Source: Balanoglossus misakiensis
Lineage: Eukaryota; Hemichordata
Reading direction: 5' to 3'
DNA length: 64,000 bases
NCBI GenBank assembly: GCA_040954595.2
Contig: CM082584.2
Coordinates: 1,922,001 to 1,986,000 of the forward strand
The position numbers were made by a program, and so were the translations under genes. This document shows, piece by piece, positions 10,301 to 23,737 of the stretch. The notes under the pieces were generated by a model that saw only the letters and a program-made list of their open reading frames with translations, was not told the origin of the DNA and ran no database searches. Positions within the stretch are counted from its first letter, which is position 1, and each line of letters opens with the position of its first letter.

Positions 10301-13300
10301 GTTAAGTGTTTGCATCACTATCTACCCTGATGCATCATAAAGCTTGCTACGCCCTTTACCCTGATGCAAAGAATCAGATTCAATGTCATCGTTGCATTAG
10401 CAATGTCAAAGTACAGTGCTTTTGGACACGTATTAACCCAGGGATTTATCATCAACTTGAAATCCCCATATGCATTTAATACCCTTGTCAAAGTGAAGTG
10501 ATTGCATCACTATCTACCCTGATGCATCATCAACCTTGCTTCGCCATTTACCCTGATGCAAAGAATCAGACTCAATGTCATCGTTGCATTAGCAATGTCA
10601 AATTAGAGTGCTTTTGGCCACGTATTAACCTATGGATTTACATTTAACATTAAATACCCATGTGAAAGTGCAGAGTTTGCATCACCATCTACTCTGATGC
10701 ATCATTGAGCTTGCTTCGCCATTTGCCCTAATGCAAAGAATCCCATTCAATGTCACCATTGCATATGCAATGTCAAAGTACAGTGCTTTCCGCCATGTAT
10801 TAACCCAGGGATTTACAGACAACTTTAAATCCCCCTGTAGGCATTTTATACCCATGTCAAAGTGCAGAGCTTGCATCACTATCTACCCTGATGCATCATC
10901 AACCTTGCTTCGCCATTTACCCTGATGCAAAGAATCAGATTCAATGTCATCGTTGCATTAGCAATGTCAAAGTACAGTGCTTTTGGACACGTATTAACCC
11001 AGGGATTTACAGACAACTTTAAATCCCCCTGTAGGCATTTTATACCCATGTCAAAGTGAAGTGTTTGCATCACTATCTACCCTGATGCATCATAAAGCTT
11101 GCTACGCCATTTACCCTGATGCAAAGAATCAGATTCAATGTCATCATTGCATTAGCAATGTCAAAGTACAGTGCTTTTCGACACGTATTAACCCACAGAT
11201 TTTTCAACAACCTGAAATCCCCATATGCATTTAATACCGATGTCAAAGTGAAGTGTTTGCATCACTATCTACCCTGATGCATCATAAAGCTTGCTACGCC
11301 ATTTACCCTGATGCAAAGAATCAGATTCAATGTCATCGTTACATTAGCAATGTCAAAGTACAGTGCTTTTGGACACGTATTAACCCAGGGATTTATCATC
11401 AACTTGAAATCCCCATATGCATTTAATACCCATGTCAAAGTGAAGTGATTGCATCACTATCTATCCTGATGCATCATCAACCTTGCTTCGCCATTTGGCC
11501 TGATGCAAAGAATCAGATTCAATGTCATCGTTCCATTAGCAATGTCAAATTAGAGTGCTTTTGGCACGTATTAACCTATGGATTTACATTTAACATTAAA
11601 TACCCATGTGAAAGTGCAGAGTTTGCATCACCATCTACTCTGATGCATCATTGAGCTTGCTTCGCCATGCAATGTCAAAGTACAGTGCTTTCCGCCACGT
11701 ATTAACCCAGGGATTTACAGACAACTTTAAATCCCCCTGTAGGCATTTTAAACCCATGTCAAAGTGCAGAGCTTGCATCACTATCTACCCTGATGCATAA
11801 TCAACATTGCTTCGCCATTTACCCTGATGCAAAGAATCAGATTCAATGTCATCGTTGCATTAGCAATGTCAAAGTACAGTGCTTTTGGACACGTATTAAC
11901 CCAGGGATTTACAGACAACTTTAAATCCCCCTGTAGGCATTTTATACCCATGTCAAAGTGAAGTGTTTGCAACACTATCTACCCTGATGCATCATAAAGC
12001 TTGCTACGCCATTTACCCTGATGCAAAGAATCATATTCAATGTCATCATTGCATTAGCAATGTCAAAGTACAGTGCTTTTCGACACGTATTAACCCACAG
12101 ATTTTTCAACAACCTGAAATCCCCATATGCATTTAATACCCATGTCAAAGTGAAGTGTTTGCATCACTATCTACCCTGATGCATCATAAAGCTTGCTACG
12201 CCATTTACCCTGATGCAAAGAATCAGATTCAATGTCATCATTGCATTAGCAATGTCAAAGTACAGTGCTTTTCGACACGTATTAACCCACAGATTTTTCA
12301 ACAACCTGAAATCCCCATATGCATTTAATACCCATGTCAAAGTGAAGTGTTTGCATCACTATCTACCCTGATGCATCATAAAGCTTGCTACGCCATTTAC
12401 CCTGATGCAAAGAATCATATTCAATGTCATCGTTACATTAGCAATGTCAAAGTACAGTGCTTTTGGACACGTATTAACCCAGGGATTTATCATCAACTTG
12501 AAATCCCCATATGCATTTAATACCCATGTGAAAGTGCAGAGTTTGCATCACTATCTACTCTGATGCATCATTGAGCTTGCTTCGCCATTTGCCCTAATGC
12601 AAAGAATCCCATTCAATGTCACCATTGCATATGCAATGTCAAAGTACAGTGCTTTCCGCCACGTATTAACCCAGGGATTTACAGACAACTTTAAATCCCC
12701 CTGTAGGCATTTTATACCCATGTCAAAGTGCAGAGCTTGCATCACTATCTACCCTGATGCATCATAAAGCTTGCTACGCCATTTACCCTGATGCAAAGAA
12801 TCAGATTCAATGTCATCGTTACATTAGCAATGTCAAAGTACAGTGCTTTTGGACACGTATTAACCCAGGGATTTATCATCAACTTGAAATCCCCATATGC
12901 ATTTAATACCCATGTCAAATTGAAGTGATTGCATCACTATCTACCCTGATGCATCATCAACCTTGCTTCGCCATTTGCCCTGATGCAAAGAATCAGATTC
13001 AATGTCATCGTTGCATTAGCAATGTCAAATTAGAGTGCTTTTGGCCACGTATTAACTTATGGATTTACATTTAACATTAAATACCCATGTGAAAGTGCAG
13101 AGTTTGCATCACCATCTACTCTGATGCATCATTGAGCTTGCTTCGCCATTTGCCCTAATGCAAAGAATCCCATTCAATGTCACCATTGCATATGCAATGT
13201 CCAAGTACAGTGCTTTCCGCCACGTATTAACCCAGGGATTTACAGACAACTTTAAATCCCCCAGTAGGCATTTTATACCCATGTCAAAGTGCAGAGCTTG

Positions 13301-16300
13301 CATCACTATCTACCCTGATGCATCATCGGCCTTGCTTCGCCATTTACCCTGATGCAAAGAATCAGATTCAATGTCATCGTTGCATTAGCAATGTCAAAGT
13401 ACAGTGCTTTTGGACACGTATTAACCCAGGGATTTACAGGCAACTTTAAATCCCCCTGTAGGCATTTTACACCCATGTCAAAGTGAAGTGTTTGCATCAC
13501 TATCTACCCTGATGCATCATAAAGCTTGCTACGCCATTTACCCTGATGCAAAGAATCAGATTCAATGTCATCATTGCATTAGCAATGTCAAAGTACAGTG
13601 CTTTTCGACACGTATTAACCCACAGATTTTTCAACAACCTGAAATCCCCATATGCATTTAATACCCATGTCAAAGTGAAGTGTTTGCATCACTATCTACC
13701 CTGATGCATCATAAAGCTTGCTACGCCATTTACCCTGATGCAAAGAATCATATTCAATGTCATCGTTACATTAGCAATGTCAAAGTACAGTGCTTTTGGA
13801 CACGTATTAACCCAGGGATTTATCATCAACTTGAAATCCCCATATGCATTTAATACCCATGTCAAAGTGAAGTGATTGCATCACTATCTACCCTGATGCA
13901 TCATCAACCTTGCTTCGCCATTTGCCCTGATGCAAAGAATCAGATTCAATGTCATCGTTCCATTAGCAATGTCAAATTAGAGTGCTTTTGGCCACGTATT
14001 AACCTATGGATTTACATTTAACATTAAATACCCATGTGAAAGTGCAGAGTTTGCATCACCATCTACTCTGATGCATCATTGAGCTTGCTTCGCCATTTGC
14101 CCTAATGCAAAGAATCCCATTCAATGTCACCATTGCATATGCAATGTCAAAGTACAGTGCTTTCCGCCACGTATTAACCCAGGGATTTACAGACAACTTT
14201 AAATCCCCCTGTAGGCATTTTATACCCATGTCAAAGTGCAGAGCTTGCATCACTATCTACCCTGATGCATAATCAACCTTGCTTCGCCATTTACCCTGAT
14301 GCAAAGAATCAGATTCAATGTCATCGTTGCATTAGCAATGTCAAAGTACAGTGCTTTTGGACACGTATTAACCCAGGGATTTACAGACAACTTTAAATCC
14401 CCCTGTAGGCATTTTATACCCATGTCAAAGTGAAGTGTTTGCAACACTATCTACCCTGATGCATCATAAAGCTTGCTACGCCATTTACCCTGATGCAAAG
14501 AATCAGATTAAATGTCATCATTGCATTAGCAATGTCAAAGTACAGTGCTTTTCGACACGTATTAACCCACAGATTTTTCAACAACCTGAAATCCCCATAT
14601 GCATTTAATACCCATGTCAAAGTGAAGTGTTTGCATCACTATCTACCCTGATGCATCATAAAGCTTGCTACGCCATTTACCCTGATGCAAAGAATCAGAT
14701 TCAATGTCATCGTTACATTAGCAATGTCAAAGTACAGTGCTTTTGGACACGTATTAACCCAGGGATTTATCATCAACTTGAAATCCCCATATGCATTTAA
14801 TACCAATGTCAAAGTGAAGTGATTGCATCACTATCTACCCTGATGCATCATCAACCTTGCTTCGCCATTTGCCCTGAAGCAAAGAATCAGATTCAATGTC
14901 ATCGTTCCATTAGCAATGTCACATTAGAGTGCTTTTGGCCACGTATTAACCTATGGATTTACATTTAACATTAAATACCCATGTGAAAGTGCAGAGTTTG
15001 CATCACCATCTACTCTGATGCATCATTGAGCTTGCTTCGCCATTTGCCCTAATGCAAAGAATCCCATTCAATGTCACCATTGCATATGCAATGTCAAAGT
15101 ACAGTGCTTTCAGCCACGTATTAACCCAGGGATTTACAGATAACTTTAAATCCCCCTGTAGGCATTTTATACCCATGTCAAAGTGAAGTGTTTGCATCAC
15201 TATCTACCCTGATGCGTCATAAAGCTTGCTACGCCATTTACCCTGATGCAAAGAATCAGATTCAATGTCATCGTTGCATTAGCAATGTCAAAGTACAGTG
15301 CTTTTGGACACGTATTAACCCACAGATTTTTCAACAACCTGAAATCCCCATATTCATTTAATACCCATGTCAAAGTGAAGTGATTGCATCACTATCTACC
15401 CTGATGCATCATCAACCTTGCTTCGCCATTTGCCCAGATGCAAAGAATCAGATTCAATGTCATCGTTGCGTTAGCAATGTCAAATTAGAGTGCTTTTGGC
15501 CACGTATTAACCTATGGATTTACATTTAACATTAAATACCCATGTGAAAGTGCAGAGTTTGCATCACCGTCTACTCTGATGCATCATTGAGCTTGCTTCG
15601 CCATTTGCCCTAATGCAAAGAATCCCATTCAATGTCACCATTGCATATGCAATGTCAAAGTACAGTGCTTTCAGCCACGTATTAACCCAGGGATTTACAG
15701 ACAACTTTATATCCCCCTGTAGGTATTTTATACACATGTCAAAGTGCAGAGCTTGCATCACTATCTACCCTGATGCATCATCAACCTTGCTTCCCCATTT
15801 ACCCTGATGCAAAGAATCAGATTCAATGTCATCGCTGCATTAGCAATGTCAAAGTACAGTGTTTTTGGACACGTATTAACCCAGGGATTTACAGACAACT
15901 TTAAATCCCCCTGTAGGCATTTTATACCCATGTCAAAGTGAAGTGTTTGCATCACTATCTACCCTGATGCGTCATAAAGCTTGCTACGCCATTTACCCTG
16001 ATGCAAAGAATCAGATTCAATGTCATCGTTGCATTAGCAATGTCAAAGTACAGTGCTTTTGGACACGTATTAACCCACAGATTTTTCAACAACCTGAAAT
16101 CCCCATATGCATTTAATACCCATGACAAAGTGAAGTGTTTGCATCACTATCTGCCCTGATGCATCATAAAGCTTGCTACGCCATTTACCCTGATGCAAAG
16201 AATCAGATTCAATGTCATCGTTGCATTAGCAATGTCAAAGTACAGTGCTTTTGGACACGTATTAACCCAGGGATTTATCATCAACTTGAAATCCCCATAT

Positions 16301-19300
16301 GCATTTAATACCAATGTCAAAGTGAAGTGATTGCATAACTATCTACCGTGATGCATCATCAACCTTGCTTCGCCATTTGCCCTGATGCAAAGAATCAGAT
16401 TCAATGTCATCGTTCCATTAGCAATGTCAAATTAGAGTGCTTTTGGCCACGTATTAACCTATGGATTTACATTTAACATTAAATACCCATGTGAAAGTGC
16501 ACAGTTTGCATCACCATCTACTCTGATGCATCATTGAGCTTGCTTCGCCATTTGCCCTAATGCAAAGAATCCCATTCAATGTCACCATTGCATATGCAAT
16601 GTCAAAGTACAGTGCTATCCGCCACGTATTAACCCAGGGATTTACAGACAACTTTAAATCCCCCTGTAGGCATTTTATACCCATGTCAAAGTGCAGAGCT
16701 TGCATCACTATCTACCCTGATGCATCATCAACCTTGCTTCGCCATTTACCCTGATGCAAAGAATCAGATTCAATGTCATCGTTGCATTAGCAATGTCAAA
16801 GTACGGTGCTTTTGGACACGTATTAACCCAGGGATTTACAGACAACTTTAAATTCCCCTGTAGGCATTTTATATCCATGTCAAAGTGAAGTGTTTGCATC
16901 ACTATCTACCCTGATGCATCATAAAGCTTGCTACGCCATTTACCCTGATGCAAAGAATCAGATTCAATGTCATCGTTGCATTAGCAATGTCAAAGTACAG
17001 TGCTTTTGGACACGTATTAACCCAGGGATTTATCATCAACTTGAAATCCCCATATGCATTTAATACCAATGTCAAAGTGAAGTGATTGCATAACTATCTA
17101 CCCTGATGCATCATCAACCTTGCTTCGCCATTTGCCCTGATGCAAAGAATCAGATTCAATGTCATCGTTCCATTAGCAATGTCAAATTAGAGTGCTTTTG
17201 GCCACGTATTAACCTATGGATTTACATTTAACATTAAATACCCATGTGAAAGTGCACAGTTTGCATCACCATCTACTCTGATGCATCATTGAGCTTGCTT
17301 CGCCATTTGCCCTAATGCAAAGAATCCCATTCAATGTCACCATTGCATATGCAATGTCAAAGTACAGTGCTATCCGCCACGTATTAACCCAGGGATTTAC
17401 AGACAACTTTAAATCCCCCTGTAGGCATTTTATGCCCATGTCAAAGTGCAGAGCTTGCATCACTATCTACCCTGATGCATCATCAACCTTGCTTCGCCAT
17501 TTACCCTGATGCAAAGAATCAGATTAAATGTCATCGTTGCATTAGCAATGTCAAAGTACGGTGCTTTTGGACACGTATTAACCCAGGGATTTACAGACAA
17601 CTTTAAATTCCCCTGTAGGCATTTTATACCCATGTCAAAGTGAAGTGTTTGCATCACTATCTACCCTGATGCATCATAAAGCTTGCTACGCCATTTACCC
17701 TGATGCAAAGAATCAGATTCAATGTCATCATTGCATTAGCAATGTCAAAGTACAGTGCTTTTCCACACGTATTAACCCACAGATTTTTCAACAACCTGAA
17801 ATCCCCATATGCATTTAATACCCATGTCAAAGTGAAGTGTTTGCATCACTATCTACCCTGATGCATCATAAAGCTTGCTACGCCATTTACCCTGATGCAA
17901 AGAATCAGATTCAATGTCATCATTTCATTAGCAATGTCAAAGTACAGTGCTTTTGGACACGTATTAACCCACAGATTTTTCAACAACCTGAAATCCCCAT
18001 ATGCATTTAATACCCATGTTAAAGTGAAGTGATTGCATCACTATCTACCCTGATGCATCATCAACCTTGCTTCGCCATTTGTCCTGATGCAAAGAATCAG
18101 ATTCAATGTCATCGTTCCATTAGTAATGTCAAATTAGAGTGCTTTTGGCCATGTATTAACCTATGGATTTACATTTAACATTAAATACCCATGTGAAAGT
18201 GCACAGTTTGCATCACCATCTACTCTGATGCATCATTGAGCTTGCTTCACCATTTGCCCTAATGCAAATAATCCCATTCAATGTCACCATTGCATATGCA
18301 ATGTCAAAGTACAGTGCTATCCGCCACGTATTAACCCAGGGATTTACAGACAACTTTAAATCCCCCTGTAGGCATTTTATACCCATGTCAAAGTGCAGAG
18401 CTTGCATCACTATCTACCCTGATGCATTATCAACCTTGCTTCGCCATTTACCCTGATGCAAAGAATCAGATTCAATGTCATCGTTGCATTAGCAATGTCA
18501 AAGTACAGTGCTTTTGGACACGTATTAACCCAGGGATTTACAGACAACTTTAAATCCCCCTGTAGGCATTTTATACCCATGTCAAAGTGAAGTGTTTGCA
18601 TCACTATCTACCCTGATGCATCATAAACCTTGCTACGCCATTTACCCTGATGCAAAGAATCAGATTCAATGTCATCATTGCATTAGCAATGTCAAAGTAC
18701 AGTGCTTTTCGACACATATTAACCCACAGATTTTTCAACAACCTGAATTCCCCATATGCATTTAATACCCATGTCAAAGTGAAGTGTTTGCATCACTATC
18801 TACCCTGATGCATCATAAAGCTTGCTACGCCATTTACCCTGATGCAAAGAATCATATTCAATGTCATCATTGCATTAGCAATGTCAAAGTACAGTGCTTT
18901 TCGACACGTATTAACCCACAGATTTTTCAACAACCTGAAATCCCCATATGCATTTAATACCCATGTTAAAGTGAAGTGATTGCATCACTATCTACCCTGA
19001 TGCATCATCAACCTTGCTTCGCCATTTGTCCTGATGCAAAGAATCAGATTCAATGTCATCGTTCCATTAGCAATGTCAAATTAGAGTGCTTTTGGCCACG
19101 TATTAACCTATGGATTTACATTTAACATTAAATACCCATGTGAAAGTGCACAGTTTGCATCACCATCTACTCTGATGCATCATTGAGCTTGCTTCGCCAT
19201 TTGCCCTAATGCAAAGAATCCCATTCAATGTCACCATTGCATATGCAATGTCAAAGTACAGTGCTATCCGCCACGTATTAACCCAGGGATTTACAGACAA

Positions 19301-19937
19301 CTTTAAATCCCCCTGTAGGCATTTTATACCCATGTCAAAGTGCAGAGCTTGCATCACTATCTACCCTGATGCATCATCAACCTTGCTTCGCCATTTACCC
19401 TGATGCAAAGAATCAGATTCAATGTCATCGTTGCATTAGCAATGTCAAAGTACAGTGCTTTTGGACACGTATTAACCCAGGGATTTACAGACAACTTTAA
19501 ATCCCCCTGTAGGCATTTTATACCCATGTCAAAGTGAAGTGTTTGCATCACTATCTACCCTGATGCATCATAAACCTTGCTACGCCATTTACCCTGATGC
19601 AAAGAATCAGATTCAATGTCATCATTGCATTAGCAATGTCAAAGTACAGTGCTTTTCGACACATATTAACCCACAGATTTTTCAACAACCTGAATTCCCC
19701 ATATGCATTTAATACTCATGTCAAAGTGAAGTGTTTGCATCACTATCTACCCTGATGCATCATAAAGCTTGCTACGCCATTTACCCTGATGCAAAGAATC
19801 ATATTCAATGTCATCGTTACATTAGCAATGTCAAAGTACATTGCTTTTGGACACGTATTAACCCAGGGATTTATCATCAACTTGAAATCCCCATATGCAT
19901 TTAATACCCATGTCAAAGTGAAGTGATTGCATCACTA
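7366..19937. repeat. Higher-order satellite array, block II
   Basis: The same 175/192/194-bp monomers continue. From 8,095 the array is colinear with positions 1 onward at offset 8,094. After one 194-bp monomer is missing it continues at offset 7,900 to about 11,230, so this is a roughly 3.2-kb segmental duplication. Periods of 947 bp (175+2x194+2x192) link anchors 13,106, 14,053 and 15,000, and again 17,263, 18,210 and 19,157. A truncated monomer occurs at about 11,655-11,675, where the block between GCTTCGCCAT and GCAATGTCAAAG is deleted. No gene is present. Confidence 0.96.
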
Positions 19938-20103
19938 CCCTTACCAAAATCGGGTGCACCCGAAAGGCACCCGAAAGAACACACCCCGGGTGCACCTTAG
20001 GTGGCACCCTAAACACACCCCTCAGAACACACCCGAAACCACCTTAAATTGGTCACTTTAGGTGTGTTTCGGGTGTACAAAACAGGTGCATTATAGGTGC
20101 ACC
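17263..20103. repeat. 947-bp higher-order repeat run, interrupted by the TA element
   Basis: Two full 947-bp repeats (17,263-18,209 and 18,210-19,156) are followed by a third that is cut at 19,937 by the TA-flanked element; the extent given past 19,937 is only the nominal period. The units share a private CAGTGCTATCCGCC variant (elsewhere CAGTGCTTTCCGCC) and AAAGTGCACAGTTTGC, showing they arose by recent local amplification. Confidence 0.65.
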
Positions 20104-20286
20104 CAAAAGGCACCCGAAATAGAGCACACCCGAGGTGCACCTTAGGTGGCACCCGAAACACAGTATTATATGGTATGGATGCACCCGAAACGCACCCGGA
20201 ACAACATACTCCGGGTGCACTTTAGGTGGCACCTAAAACACACCTGATATTATGGATGTATTATGCAGTTGCTGCAGTGGCTCATA

Positions 20287-20312
20287 CATACACACACACA
20301 CACACACACACA
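20287..20312. repeat. (CA)n microsatellite
   Basis: Alternating CA dinucleotides follow CATACATA within the TA-flanked element. It is a simple sequence repeat. Confidence 0.9.
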
Positions 20313-21362
20313 ATGTGAAAAAAACAGCCAATACAATTATTGTTCAATAAAACTAAAAGTTAATATATTGCTAATTGTAAACTTAATAAAGTTCTTTTGT
20401 ACAGTACAGTAAAAATAAAATGAAGGATGAAATGATATAGCTACATAGTACAGTTCGACTAGCTATGTACAAACACTTGTAATCTACACTAAGTTCGATG
20501 GAAATGTGGTCACCGCGATCAGAATACAGTCAGTGGTTTCACAGCAATAATAAAGTTATCCGAGGCATGCTGCTTCACATTTCTGTCCGGGAACGATATT
20601 ATGCAACGTACATGCAATGTCCACGCCATTTTGAATGAACCATTCTCTCGTCCATGCATCATCGTCCTTAAATGGCGATCGAGATTTCTTGTAATGAGTA
20701 CGGTCAAATCAACAGCTATCAATGGACACACCACAGGAGTAGGTGTTCGTTCAAAACGCCTTTGGTACTTACGATCGTCCGAGTCATATGAAAACGCGAT
20801 GTGTTTGAATGCGACTGTTTACTGACATCGAGAATGGCGGCCACATTGTTATGACCGTGTCGACCGATGCGCGTGATGAACGTACGTGACTGACCTCCCT
20901 TGTCATGATCTTACGTGTTTTGATATCCGCACGTCATCTCTGACGCCTAAAGTAGTCGGAACAACGAAACGATTTCACAAATTTTGCTAAAACTGCGTCG
21001 AAATGGCTTTCCGACATTGACTTCCGTGTCTACGATGTGGACTTGCCAGTATGACTGTTCAATGACGTTATTATGAATGGACCAATCCGGTTACGTATGT
21101 TAATGACGTCCCGGGTCAAAAGTCAAGTATTGTACTTCGGCCAGTACAACTTGCAAGGGTTGTATATTATGGTGAATAAATCGTGGAAAACTTTTATTAA
21201 AATCGTGATCTCCAAAATAAAGAGACAGAACTTGATTTTGTGCGATATTCCAGTACATATAAATGGAAAAAAAAAGTTTTTTATTCCTTGGAGCTGTTAA
21301 TTATTTAATAAAATATATTCAGAAATTTTCCAACTTCAACAGATGATATAATTTTTCATCAA
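20313..21362. other. Interior of the TA element, no recognisable gene
   Basis: AT-rich sequence to about 20,490 is followed by a CpG-containing stretch (20,500-21,060) and AT-rich sequence again. Short open frames of 71-75 codons on both strands (for example 20,519-20,734 minus and 20,601-20,825 plus, which overlap each other) show no transposase motif. It could be captured host DNA or a decayed transposase too diverged to see. Confidence 0.6.
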
Positions 21363-21368
21363 CTAACT

Positions 21369-21722
21369 GATGTGAAAAAGTTGCAAAGTGTAAAGCGGGT
21401 GTGTTTTGGGTGCCTTCTCGATGTGAAAAAGTTGCAAAGTCGAAAGCAGGTGTGTTTTGGGTGCCTTCTCGATGTGAAAAAGTTGCAAAGTCGTAAGCGG
21501 GTGTGTTTTGGGTGCCTCCTCGATGTGAAAAAGTTGCAAAGTCGAAAGCAGGTGTGTTTTGGGTGCCTTCTCGATGTGAAAAAGTTGCAAAGTCGTAAGC
21601 GGGTGTGTTTTGGGTGCCTTCCCTATGTGAAAAAGTTGCAAAGTCGAAAGCGGGTGTGTTTTGGGTGCCTTCCCGATGTGAAAAAGTTGCAAAGTCTAAA
21701 GCAGGTGTGTTTTGGGTGCCTT
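21369..21722. repeat. 51-bp minisatellite, seven copies
   Basis: GATGTGAAAAAGTTGCAAAG recurs every 51 bp at 21,369, 21,420, 21,471, 21,522, 21,573, 21,624 and 21,675, each copy ending in GGGTGTGTTTTGGGTGCC. Copies alternate AGCGGGTG and AGCAGGTG, suggesting a 102-bp higher-order step. Because 51 is a multiple of three, both strands stay open (a 17-residue repeat, with core VCFGCL on plus and QLFHI on minus). The open frames therefore follow from the repeat length and are not good evidence for a gene. The GGGTGTG core matches the subterminal motifs of the host element. Confidence 0.92.
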
Positions 21723-23737
21723 AACGGCCAGTGCTGATATCAGAAGGTGTATTTCGGGTGCACCCGTAAGACACCTATTCAGTTTATGTTGTAGGGGTGG
21801 ATTTCGGGTGGGTTAGACCACCCACCCAAAACCCACCTCATCTTACAGTGGTGTGTTTTAGGTAGGTTACGGGTGGGTCTAAGTGCAATTGGTGTGTTTT
21901 GGGTGTATTTTAGGTGCACCCAAGGTGCACCCGAGCACTCAGAAATTTGGTAAGGGTATCTACCCTGATGCATCATCAACCTTGCTTCGCCATTTGCCCT
22001 GATGCAAAGAATCAGATTCAATGTCATCGTTGCATTAGCAATGTCAAATTAGAGTGCTTTTGGCCACGTATTAACCTATGGATTTACATTTAACATTAAA
22101 TACCCATGTGAAAGTGCAGAGTTTGCATCACCATCTACTCTGATGCATAATTGAGCTTGCTTCGCCATTTGCCCTAATGCAAAGAATCCCATACAATGTC
22201 ACCATTGCATATGCAATGTCAAAGTACAGTGCTTTCCGCCACATATTAACCCAGGGATTTACAGACAACTTTAAATCCCCCTGTAGGCATTTTATACCCA
22301 TGTCAAAGTGCAGAGCTTGCATCACTATCTACCCTGATGCATCATCAACCTTGCTTCGCCATTTACCCTGATGCAAAGAATCAGATTCAATGTCATCGCT
22401 GCATTAGCAATGTCAAAGTACAGTGTTTTTGGACACGTATTAACCCAGGGATTTACAGACAACTTTAAATCCCCCTTTAGGCATTTTATACCCATGTCAA
22501 AGTGAAGTGTTTGCATCACTATCTACCCTGATGCATCATAAAGCTTGCTACGCCATTTACCCTGATGCAAAGAATCAGATTCAATGTCATCATTGCATTA
22601 GCAATGTCAAAGTACAGTGCTTTTCGACACGTATTAACCCACAGATTTTTCAACAACCTGAAATCCCCATATGCATTTAATACCCATGTCGAAGTGAAGT
22701 GTTTGCATTACTATCTACCCTGATGCATCATAAAGCTTGCTACGCCATTTACCCTGATGCAAAGAATCAGATTCAATGTCATCGTTGCATTAGCAATGTC
22801 AAAGTACAGTGCTTTTGGACACGTATTAACCCACAGATTTTTCAACAACCTGAAATCCTCATATGCATTTAATACCCATGTCAAAGTGAAGTGTTAGCAT
22901 TACTATCTACCCTGATGCATCATAAAGCTTGCTACGCCATATACCCTGATGCAAAGAATCAGATTTAATGTCATCGTTGCATTAGCAATGTCAAATTATA
23001 GTGCTTTTGGACACGTATTAACCCAGGGATTTATCATCAACTTGAAATCCCCATATGCATTTAATACCAATGTCAAAGTGAAGTGATTGCATCACTATCT
23101 ACTCTGATGCATCATAAACCTTGCTTCGCCATTTGCCATGATGCAAAGAATCAGATTCAATGTCATCGTTCCATTAGCAATGTCAAATTAGAGTGCTTTT
23201 GGCCACGTATTAACCTATGGATTTACATTTAACATTAAATACCCATGTGAAAGTGCAGAGTTTGCATCACCATCTACTCTGATGCATAATTGAGCTTGCT
23301 TCGCCATTTGCCCTAATGCAAAGAATCCCATTCAATGTCACCATTGCATATGCAATGTCAAAGTACAGTGCTTTCCGCCACATATTAACCCAGGGATTTA
23401 CAGACAACTTTAAATCCCCCTGTAGGCATTTTATACCCATGTCAAAGTGCAGAGCTTGCATCACTATCTACCCTGATGCATAATCAACCTTGCTTCGCCA
23501 TTTACCCTGATGCAAAGAATCAGATTCAATGTCATCGTTGCATTAGCAATGTCAATGTACAGTGCTTTTGGACACGTATTAACCCAGGGATTTACAGACA
23601 ACTTTAAATCCCCCTGTAGGCATTTTATACACATGTCAAAGTGAAGGGCTTGCATCACTATCTACCCTGATGCATAATCAACCTTGCTTCGCCATTTACC
23701 CTGATGCAAAGAATCAGATTCAATGTCATCATTGCAT

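Larger units (their letters stand above)
19938..21956. mobile_element. TA-flanked DNA element with GGGTGCACC-rich inverted ends
   Basis: It interrupts the satellite sequence CATCACTATCTACCC: the left flank ends CATCAC-TA, the right flank starts TA-TCTACCC, so TA (19,936-19,937 and 21,957-21,958) is duplicated. The ends are inverted: CCCTTACCAAA on the left, TTTGGTAAGGG on the right. Inside both ends lie many related motifs, mostly CACCCGAAA/ACACACC on the left and GGGTGTGTTTTGGGTG on the right, including the palindrome GGGTGCACCC. This gives extended imperfect inverted repeats typical of transposase-binding arrays. I found no transposase ORF in the 2,019 bp. A TA duplication fits Tc1/mariner-like or other TA-targeting superfamilies, but I cannot assign one. 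It is probably non-autonomous. Confidence 0.8.

Noticed and set aside
21363-21737. 109- and 121-residue repeat proteins on opposite strands
   Set aside because: Both are products of a 51-bp tandem repeat that is a multiple of three; no other coding evidence.
19938-21956. Telomeric repeat insertion suggested by GGGTG-rich DNA
   Set aside because: The motif is GGGTGTGTTTTGGGTG/GGGTGCACC, not TTAGGG, and the block has inverted ends and a TA target duplication.
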